A stretch of DNA of 5,069 nucleotides from Gammaproteobacteria bacterium (lineage in GTDB: Bacteria; Pseudomonadota; Gammaproteobacteria; Competibacterales; Competibacteraceae): NCBI GenBank assembly GCA_020047885.1, contig JAIFNF010000117.1, forward strand, positions 1-5,069. The letters run 5' to 3'. The position numbers were made by a program, and so were the translations under genes. Shown piece after piece: positions 1-5,069 of the stretch (the first letter of the stretch is position 1; every line of letters begins with the position of its first letter). Under the pieces are notes generated by a model. That model searched no databases. It was not told the DNA's origin and saw only the letters and a program-made list of their open reading frames with translations.

Positions 1-1
1 T

Positions 2-52
2 CTAAAGAAATTGATCGCTCAATCGCCAACCCTGGCGCTGGAATCCTTATGA
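2..52 (+). CDS. C-terminal end of an upstream gene (partial)
   Basis: An open frame enters from the left edge and encodes 16 residues, ending LALESL, before a TGA at 50-52. This stop overlaps the ATG of the response regulator at 49-51 (ATGA), the usual geometry of translationally coupled genes in a bacterial operon. Too little is present to name a product. The other candidate frame, in phase with the regulator, also stays open to the edge and would give a longer regulator N-terminus. I prefer the overlap because the regulator's receiver fold begins normally at the ATG at 49. Moderate to low confidence that this is a real gene tail. Confidence 0.45.
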   Translation, partial: LKKLIAQSPTLALESL

Positions 53-435
53 ATGAGAAACGCCTGCTGATTGTTGATGATGAACCTGCATTCGGAGAAT
101 TCGTCTCCCAGGTCGCCCAGACTCTGGGTTATGAAGTGCGCATCACAACCGATGGCAAGACCTGCCAGGAATGCTATCCCGACTTCCTGCCCACCACGAT
201 CATGCTCGACATGGTGATGCCCGACATGGATGGGAACGAACTGTTGCTGTGGCTAGTGCAACAGGGCTACTCAGCCGATCTCATCATCACCACCGGCTAC
301 AACCCCGACTATGCCAGTGATGCAAAAATTCTAGCAGAATTCAACGGATTACGCACAGTAACCACTCTGGTCAAACCGTTCAGCCTCGCTCGCTTGCGCG
401 CCCTGCTCGGCGGCCAAGCCTCTCCGACCCGGTGA
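49..435 (+). CDS. Stand-alone receiver-domain response regulator (CheY-like fold)
   Basis: The product is 128 residues, the length of a single receiver domain with no DNA-binding or enzymatic output domain. Visible signature residues are the acidic pair D10-D11 in LLIVDDEP, the phospho-acceptor D54 in IMLDMVMPDMDG, T81-T82 in the switch region and the conserved K109-P110. All catalytic positions are intact, so it should accept phosphate from a histidine kinase or Hpt protein in the cytoplasm. The Shine-Dalgarno sequence is weak (GGA at 40-42), and the start overlaps the upstream stop, which suggests translational coupling. The next gene, a hybrid histidine kinase, starts 17 nt after the stop. 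Like other single-domain regulators, it probably acts by protein-protein contact or as a phosphorelay intermediate; the partner is not identifiable here. Confidence 0.93.
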   Translation: MNEKRLLIVDDEPAFGEFVSQVAQTLGYEVRITTDGKTCQECYPDFLPTTIMLDMVMPDMDGNELLLWLVQQGYSADLIITTGYNPDYASDAKILAEFNGLRTVTTLVKPFSLARLRALLGGQASPTR

Positions 436-452
436 TGCGGTAACCGGCTTTG

Positions 453-3137
453 ATGAACCGTTGCATAAATTTGAACCCCATCGCCCGGAACATTGAACGT
501 GCGGTGAAAAAACGCCCGCTGCACCGACAATTGTTGCTATCCCACCTGTCTGTAGCGCTAGTGGGCATCATCATTCTGCTCGCCGCACTGCTCGCCACCT
601 ACGAACTGCGCAGCCGGATCGTGTTGCTGGCGCATGAAGGCGCGCCTATGGCTCAGGCCTCCTTGCGGGTACTCGCTGGGGTGCAGTACTCCACGGCCAG
701 CCTGCGTGGTTGGGTCAGTCTGGGTGACCCCCACTTTCTACAAGACTGGCGCCAGGCCTGGGATCAGGATATTCAGCCCGCCGTGGCGGTTATGAAACAC
801 TGTCAGCGGCTGTCCAGTGAAACCTGTGTTCCAGGACGCTTGCAGGAATTGCAAGCGCTGTTAACCGAATTACAGACCGTCCAGAAGCGCGTGCAGACCG
901 CGGCAACCCCTGAACATTTCCCGCAAGCCGTGACCGAACCGGTCGATCCATTGGCTCAACAACTGATGACCTTGGAAGCCGATCCGTTGGTTAATCGGGT
1001 CATTGCCTTGGCGACGACTATGGTTACCGAGGCTGAAGCGCGCCTGGAAAAAGACGCAGCGGCGGCCTGGGTCGCCAGCATCGCCACCACATCGATTCTG
1101 ATCATTACGGCGCTGGCCATGCTGATCGTTGCCTATCTCATGTCCAGAAACCGCGCCCGTTCCCTGGCTCGCCCGATTGCTGCGCTGGCCGAGGCCACCC
1201 GACGCCTGGAGGGAGGCTACCCCACCGATGATCTCCCGATCAGCCGCGACGACGAACTGGGTGAATTGACCCGCTCCTTCAACCACATGCGGGCGAAGAT
1301 TCAACAGGCGCAGGCCGAATTGCGCGACGCCAACGCCCTGCTGGAACAGCGGGTCGCTGAACGCACCACGCAATTAGCCATGACCAATGCCTCCCTGACT
1401 CAGGAGATCGAATTCCGCAACCAGACGGAAAAAGCCCTGCGGGAAAGCGAAGCACGCATCCGCGCCATGACCCGTGCCATTCCGGATCTGGTGTTCGTGG
1501 TCGATGCCGAGGGCCGTTATCGCGAAGTGCTCGCGGCGGGACGGGAATGGGATACCCACCGGATCACGCCGGTTCCGGGTCGATTCCTGGCAGAATCGCC
1601 CCATCAGGAACGGAGTTCCTGTCGGGAGTCGGCGAGCCGACCACATCCTGCGAATGCGGGAGCTGGAATGATCCCCATCCGTGGCAAGCTGCTCAGCGAG
1701 GTCCATTCCCCGGAAATGGCCGAGTTTTTTATCGAGATCATCCACCGAGCGCTGGACACCCGGCAAATTCAGGTCGCCGAATACGAACTGTCCACCACAT
1801 CGGGACTCCGCTGGTTTGAATCACGCACCGCGCCGCTCGATATCCCCATGGGCGATCAACGCGCCACCACGATCAGCCGGGCGCAACTACGCTTGTTCGA
1901 TCTGCCCGAAAGCCCCCCGGTGGAAAAACTCGCGGCCATTGTCGTCGCCCGTGACATCACCAAGCGCAAACAAGCGGAAACTCAACTCCGTCAAGCCCAG
2001 AAAATGCAGGCCATTGGTCAGCTCACCGGTGGCATCGCCCATGACTTTAATAACCTGCTGGCGGTGATCATGGGCAATCTGGAACTGCTGCATGAGCAAC
2101 TGGTGGTGCATCCCCGCTTGTATGAGCTGGCGCTGCAAGCCCTGCGTGCCGTCGACCGGGGCGCGGCGCTGACCCGGCGACTGTTGATCTTCGCCCGCCG
2201 CCAACCCCTGCAAGCGCAACCGACCGATTTGAACAAGCTGGTGCTAGGGATGATCGAACTGATCCGCCGCACCCTGGGCGCTAATATCCAGATTCACACG
2301 GTTCTGGCACCGGATCTGGAGCAAACGTTTGTCGATCCTGACCAGTTCGAAAGCAGCCTGCTCAACCTGGTTATCAATGCCCGCGACGCCATGCCGCAGT
2401 CAGGACGACTGGTGCTGGAAACAACGAATGCCTTTCTCGATGAAGATTATGCCGTCACCCACCAGGACGTGCAGCCGGGTGCCTATGTGGTATTAACCGT
2501 CAGCGATTCCGGGATGGGCATGGCTCCCGAAGTGCTGGAACGGGCGTTTGAACCCTTTTTCACCACCAAGGAAACCAGTAAAGGCAGCGGTCTGGGATTA
2601 AGCATCGTCTACGGGCTGGTCAAGCAGTCCGGCGGCCACATCTCCATTTACAGCGAACTGGGTCGTGGCACTACGGTGCGACTGTACCTGCCACGCATAC
2701 ACCCTGCCGCACAGGCCACCTTGGAGATATCTGACGCCAGTCCGGTACACAAGGGCTGTGGCGAGACGATTCTGGTCGTTGAAGATGATGTCGATGTATG
2801 CCTGTTCGCGGTCAAAGCCCTGCACAGTCTCGGCTATCAAACCCATCAGGCCGGCGACGCCCAACATGCGCTCGAAATTCTGGACGCCAACCCCCAGATT
2901 GCTCTGCTGTTTACCGATATCGTGCTGCCCGGCAACAAGGATGGCGTACAACTAGCCACCGAGGCGATGCACCGCCGTCCTGGATTGCCGGTCCTGTTCA
3001 CCTCCGGTTATACCGAACACATGCTGGTCAGCGGCAGTGAGTTATCGGACGGGGTAGAAATGCTGACCAAGCCCTATCGCAAGGCCGAACTCGGTAACAA
3101 ATTGCGTACCTTGCTGAATCGGCACGCTAAACCTTGA
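453..3137 (+). CDS. Hybrid sensor histidine kinase A (TM-periplasmic-TM-HAMP-PAS-HisKA-HATPase-REC)
   Basis: An 894-residue inner-membrane hybrid histidine kinase, numbered from the ATG at 453; a TTG one codon earlier (450) is a less likely start, and no good Shine-Dalgarno sequence is visible for either. Order of parts: TM helix about 27-50; mostly helical periplasmic domain about 51-205, resembling four-helix-bundle sensors, with two cysteines (C117, C125); TM helix about 206-230; HAMP about 231-284 (RPI, DELGEL); coiled coil to about 333; PAS about 334-504; HisKA with phospho-acceptor H530 in IAHDFNNLL; HATPase with N-box around N642, D685 in DSGMG, F-box FEPFF and G2 GSGLGLS; receiver from about 771 with D778/D779, phospho-acceptor D822 in FTDIVLPG and K873. 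All catalytic residues are present. It should autophosphorylate on H530 and pass phosphate to D822. The PAS domain holds two insertions absent from kinase B (371-405 and 473-495). The HDFNN H-box resembles CckA-type kinases. The signal is unknown. Confidence 0.95.
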   Translation: MNRCINLNPIARNIERAVKKRPLHRQLLLSHLSVALVGIIILLAALLATYELRSRIVLLAHEGAPMAQASLRVLAGVQYSTASLRGWVSLGDPHFLQDWRQAWDQDIQPAVAVMKHCQRLSSETCVPGRLQELQALLTELQTVQKRVQTAATPEHFPQAVTEPVDPLAQQLMTLEADPLVNRVIALATTMVTEAEARLEKDAAAAWVASIATTSILIITALAMLIVAYLMSRNRARSLARPIAALAEATRRLEGGYPTDDLPISRDDELGELTRSFNHMRAKIQQAQAELRDANALLEQRVAERTTQLAMTNASLTQEIEFRNQTEKALRESEARIRAMTRAIPDLVFVVDAEGRYREVLAAGREWDTHRITPVPGRFLAESPHQERSSCRESASRPHPANAGAGMIPIRGKLLSEVHSPEMAEFFIEIIHRALDTRQIQVAEYELSTTSGLRWFESRTAPLDIPMGDQRATTISRAQLRLFDLPESPPVEKLAAIVVARDITKRKQAETQLRQAQKMQAIGQLTGGIAHDFNNLLAVIMGNLELLHEQLVVHPRLYELALQALRAVDRGAALTRRLLIFARRQPLQAQPTDLNKLVLGMIELIRRTLGANIQIHTVLAPDLEQTFVDPDQFESSLLNLVINARDAMPQSGRLVLETTNAFLDEDYAVTHQDVQPGAYVVLTVSDSGMGMAPEVLERAFEPFFTTKETSKGSGLGLSIVYGLVKQSGGHISIYSELGRGTTVRLYLPRIHPAAQATLEISDASPVHKGCGETILVVEDDVDVCLFAVKALHSLGYQTHQAGDAQHALEILDANPQIALLFTDIVLPGNKDGVQLATEAMHRRPGLPVLFTSGYTEHMLVSGSELSDGVEMLTKPYRKAELGNKLRTLLNRHAKP
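1558..1661 (+). repeat. Run of five short palindromes inside the PAS-coding part of kinase A
   Basis: Five small inverted repeats follow one another: ACCGG/CCGGT (1558-1562, 1569-1573); CGATTC/GAATCG (1581-1586, 1593-1598); CAGGAAC/GTTCCTG (1605-1611, 1615-1621); GTCGGC/GCCGAC (1628-1633, 1636-1641); and TCCTGC/GCGGGA (1646-1651, 1656-1661, containing one G-T pair). Gaps between them are 4 to 7 nt and loops are 2 to 6 nt. The run coincides with an approximately 105-nt in-frame insertion (about 1563-1667) relative to kinase B. The translation here is rich in P, R, S, A and G and does not look PAS-like. In concept it resembles palindromic elements inserted in reading frames, such as the Rickettsia palindromic elements, but I see no identity to a named family. 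In GC-rich DNA some short palindromes arise by chance. Confidence 0.5.
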
Positions 3138-3188
3138 TGAAATCGACTGCAACAAAAACCACGCAATACCCCTGGTTTTTCATCAAGG
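3132..3188 (+). terminator. Large inverted repeat at the kinase A stop codon; candidate terminator or attenuator
   Basis: The 11-bp arms CCTTGATGAAA (3132-3142) and TTTCATCAAGG (3178-3188) are perfect reverse complements. A second perfect pair, AAAAACCA (3154-3161) and TGGTTTTT (3173-3180), lies inside and shares three bases with the outer right arm. RNA could form the full outer stem, or eight outer plus eight inner pairs with a one-sided bulge. The left arm contains the last sense codon and the TGA of kinase A. The T-run (3176-3180) sits inside the structure and the inner stem is A/T-rich, so this is not a textbook Rho-independent terminator. Termination, attenuation, 3'-end protection or a protein-binding dyad are all possible. 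The symmetry is clear; the function is inferred. Confidence 0.45.
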
Positions 3189-3226
3189 ATGACTATACTG
3201 ATACGGATAGCCCGATCGAACGAACA

Positions 3227-3280
3227 GGGTGCAAGCGTTCCCGTTCTTTATCAAGCAAGACCCACTGTTAGCCTGCACCC
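3227..3280 (+). repeat. Inverted repeat in the kinase B leader
   Basis: GGGTGCAAGC (3227-3236) and GCCTGCACCC (3271-3280) match as a 10-bp inverted repeat with one mismatch, around a 34-nt loop; the outer seven pairs are perfect. In an mRNA covering this leader it would form a stem ending 17 nt before the kinase B ATG. The short GAACG (3218-3222) could instead pair with CGTTC (3236-3240 or 3242-3246); the first of these would compete for base 3236. The arms may regulate translation or bind a protein, but chance is not excluded. Confidence 0.35.
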
Positions 3281-3281
3281 A

Positions 3282-3300
3282 TAACAATAACAATAATATG
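3282..3300 (+). promoter_or_regulatory. A/T-rich, Shine-Dalgarno-less translation start region of kinase B
   Basis: The bases before the ATG at 3298 are two copies of TAACAA (3282-3293) followed by TAAT, with no G at all from 3276 to 3299, so no anti-Shine-Dalgarno pairing is possible. Unstructured A/U-rich leaders of this kind are a known alternative way to recruit ribosomes, through ribosomal protein S1 in proteobacteria. The segment follows directly after a possible stem (3227-3280), which would leave it single-stranded. The alternative in-frame start, GTG at 3229, also lacks a well-spaced Shine-Dalgarno sequence. Confidence 0.4.
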
Positions 3301-5069
3301 GACATATCTTCCACCGAACTGGTCAAGCCCTCCACACGGATACGCCAGTGGCTGCTTTCCTGCTCATCGATAGCCGTGTTGAGCCTGGTAGCGCTCTGCA
3401 CAGCTCTGGTGTTCCTCCTGGAATGGCGTTCCCACGCGATTCTGCTGGCGGATGTACTGGTCTGGAGCCTGTTGCTGACGATTTTGAGCTTGCTGGTGGG
3501 TGCCTACTTCATCGCCGAGCACCGCGCCAGAGCTTTAGCCACCGCCAATGCGACGCTACTACGCGAAATCGACGTGCGCCGCCAGACGGAAACCGCTCTG
3601 CGTACCAGCGAAGCACGCCTGCGAGCAGTCATCCACGCCCTGCCTGACTGCGTTTTCATTGTCGATGAGAACGGCCTGTATTGCGACGTACTGGCCGATC
3701 CCCGCAATCAGTCGTTGACCGCCTCCACTTCTCTCAAGGGCAAACGGCTCCATGAACTACACAACCCGGACCAGGCGGAATTCTTTCTCGGTCTGATTCG
3801 CCGTGCGCTAGAGGTTCAGCAGATTCAAATCGCTGAATACGAACTTACGACCGGTTCGGGACGACGCTGCTTTGAATCCCGCACTGTGCCGCTGGAGGTG
3901 CGCTTCGATGACCAGCCCGCGACCATCGTGGTGGTTCGCGATCTGACCGAACGCAAACATACCGAGTCCCAATTCCGCCAGGCGCAGAAAATGCAGGCGA
4001 TCGGCCAGCTCACCGGCGGCATCGCCCATGATTTTAACAACCTGCTCGCGGTCATCATGGGCAATCTGGAGCTACTCCATGAACAACTCACCGCCCAGCC
4101 CCGGTTGCTGGAGTTGACGCAGCAGGCGCTGAAATCGGTCGACCGGGGTGCCCATCTCAGTCGACGATTGCTCGCGTTCGCCCGCCGCCAGCCCTTATTG
4201 GCGCAACCGACCCACCTGAATCAACTGATTCTGGGAATGCTGGATTTGATCCAGCGCACCCTGGGTTCCGCGATCCGTGTGGATAAGGCGCTATCGATCC
4301 ATCTGGGGATGACGCTGGTGGATCCCGGCCAGATTGAAAACGCGCTCCTCAATCTGGTCATCAATGCCCGTGACGCCATGCCGCGCGGCGGCCGACTGCT
4401 GATAGAAACGGCGAACGTGCTACTGGATGAAGCCCAGGTCGCCCGGTATCAGGAAGACGTGCGGCCTGGCCCCTATGTGATGCTGGCGGTTCGGGATACC
4501 GGATCGGGCATGTCCCCGGAGGTGTTGGAACATGCCTTTGAACCGTTTTTCAGTACTAAAGACGCGGGACGGGGCAGCGGGCTGGGTCTGAGCATGGTCT
4601 ATGGCCTGGTCAAGCAGTCCGGCGGCCATATCACCATTGATAGCGAACCTGGCCGGGGCGCTAACGTGCAGTTATATCTACCCCGGATTGAATACCACGA
4701 CGTGAACACGTCGACCGAACCTTCTGCATCCGATATGCATCTTCAAGGGCAGGGTGAACTGATTTTGGTCGTTGAAGATGACGCCAACGTCCGGCTGTTT
4801 GCAGTGACCGCCCTGGAACGGCTGAATTATGCCGTTCGCCAGGCCGGCACTGCCGCCGCCGCCCTGCAAATCCTCGACGCCACGCCAGACATCAATCTCC
4901 TGTTCACCGACATCGTGCTGCCCGGCGATATGGACGGGGTGCAACTGGCCGCTGAGGCGCAACGCCGCCGTCCCGGTCTGCCCGTGCTGTTTACTTCGGG
5001 CTATACGGAACATGCGCTGGTGGGCGATGGGCGGATCACGGAAGGCGTTGACGTGCTGACCAAGCCTTA
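3298..5069 (+). CDS. Hybrid sensor histidine kinase B (TM hairpin-PAS-HisKA-HATPase-REC), 3' end cut by window
   Basis: The frame stays open from the ATG at 3298 to the window end, giving 590 codons plus two bases. Two hydrophobic helices, about 18-43 and 47-73, are joined by only a few residues (around RSH, 44-46), so there is essentially no periplasmic sensor and no HAMP. A short coiled coil (about 74-103) leads to PAS (about 104-216), then HisKA with H244 in IAHDFNNLL, HATPase with N356 in the N-box, D400 in DTGSGM, F-box FEPFF and G2 GSGLGLS (about 427-433), and a receiver from about 486 with D494/D495, phospho-acceptor D538 in FTDIVLPG and K589. Roughly 25-30 receiver residues are probably missing past the edge. 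Its catalytic half is a close paralogue of kinase A, and its PAS lacks both insertions. Signal perception would be cytoplasmic or within the membrane. A GTG at 3229 is a possible earlier start, adding 23 residues. Confidence 0.94.
   Translation, partial: MDISSTELVKPSTRIRQWLLSCSSIAVLSLVALCTALVFLLEWRSHAILLADVLVWSLLLTILSLLVGAYFIAEHRARALATANATLLREIDVRRQTETALRTSEARLRAVIHALPDCVFIVDENGLYCDVLADPRNQSLTASTSLKGKRLHELHNPDQAEFFLGLIRRALEVQQIQIAEYELTTGSGRRCFESRTVPLEVRFDDQPATIVVVRDLTERKHTESQFRQAQKMQAIGQLTGGIAHDFNNLLAVIMGNLELLHEQLTAQPRLLELTQQALKSVDRGAHLSRRLLAFARRQPLLAQPTHLNQLILGMLDLIQRTLGSAIRVDKALSIHLGMTLVDPGQIENALLNLVINARDAMPRGGRLLIETANVLLDEAQVARYQEDVRPGPYVMLAVRDTGSGMSPEVLEHAFEPFFSTKDAGRGSGLGLSMVYGLVKQSGGHITIDSEPGRGANVQLYLPRIEYHDVNTSTEPSASDMHLQGQGELILVVEDDANVRLFAVTALERLNYAVRQAGTAAAALQILDATPDINLLFTDIVLPGDMDGVQLAAEAQRRRPGLPVLFTSGYTEHALVGDGRITEGVDVLTKP

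Noticed and set aside
435..443. A minimal ORF, ATG CGG TAA, overlapping the response regulator stop (TGATG).
   Set aside because: A two-codon frame without a ribosome site is not a supportable gene; it is probably a chance overlap.
1544..1670. GGAATG at 1544-1549 and 1665-1670, considered as a target-site duplication flanking the palindromic insertion.
   Set aside because: The copies are 121 nt apart and in different reading phases, so removing one unit would break the frame. A 6-bp match is also easily due to chance.
870..1766. Two long open frames on the minus strand inside kinase A (870-1373 and 1374-1766).
   Set aside because: They lie antisense to well-supported HAMP, coiled-coil and PAS coding sequence, show no recognisable domain, and are expected from GC-rich codon bias.
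1547..2067. Overlapping + strand frames at 1547-1819 and 1681-2067, considered as evidence of a frameshift in kinase A.
   Set aside because: Their translations show no PAS or kinase motifs, while the kinase A frame is continuous and aligns with kinase B on both sides of the insertion.
3194..3199. TATACT as a possible -10 promoter element for kinase B.
   Set aside because: No acceptable -35 hexamer lies 15-19 bp upstream, and the extended -10 TG is misplaced by one base.
3183..3401. A minus-strand frame across the intergenic leader and the start of kinase B.
   Set aside because: It has no domain features, its leucine run is simply the complement of the AAT/AAC-rich leader, and it overlaps the kinase B start antisense.
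1..5069. CRISPR array, tRNA or rRNA gene, transposase or phage gene.
   Set aside because: No regularly spaced identical direct repeats, cloverleaf-like segments or mobile-element protein motifs were seen; the sequence is almost fully accounted for by signalling genes.

Overview
The window is about 5 kb of moderately GC-rich, densely coding DNA with every supported gene on the + strand. It encodes a two-component signalling cluster: the tail of an upstream gene (2-52), a stand-alone receiver-domain response regulator (49-435), a membrane-bound hybrid sensor histidine kinase, here called kinase A (453-3137), a 160-nt intergenic leader (3138-3297), and a second hybrid histidine kinase, kinase B (3298 to the window edge), cut off inside its receiver domain. 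Codon usage, the HDFNN-type kinase core and the gene layout suggest a proteobacterium, probably a gammaproteobacterium. That placement is a soft inference, because no marker gene is present.

The first three genes look like one transcription unit. The upstream gene and the regulator overlap at ATGA, and only 17 nt separate the regulator from kinase A. A large inverted repeat begins in the last sense codon of kinase A and may end or attenuate this unit. Kinase B then has its own leader, with a second weaker inverted repeat and an A/T-rich start region lacking a Shine-Dalgarno sequence.

Kinases A and B are tandem paralogues. From the end of the PAS domain through HisKA, HATPase and receiver they are closely similar; one 37-residue stretch around the phospho-accepting histidine is identical, although the DNA differs at 15 synonymous positions. 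They differ at the input end. A has two membrane helices around a helical periplasmic domain, then HAMP, coiled coil and PAS. B has a tight membrane helical hairpin with essentially no periplasmic part, joined directly to coiled coil and PAS. Kinase A's PAS domain also carries two insertions relative to B (about 105 and 69 nt), and the first coincides with a run of five short palindromes.

The likely working model, by family knowledge, is signal sensing, autophosphorylation on the HisKA histidine, transfer to each kinase's own receiver, and onward transfer. The regulator at 49-435 has no output domain and no Hpt protein is visible, so the relay's end point lies outside this window. I see no exotic new system here. 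The palindromic in-frame insertion is the most unusual signal.
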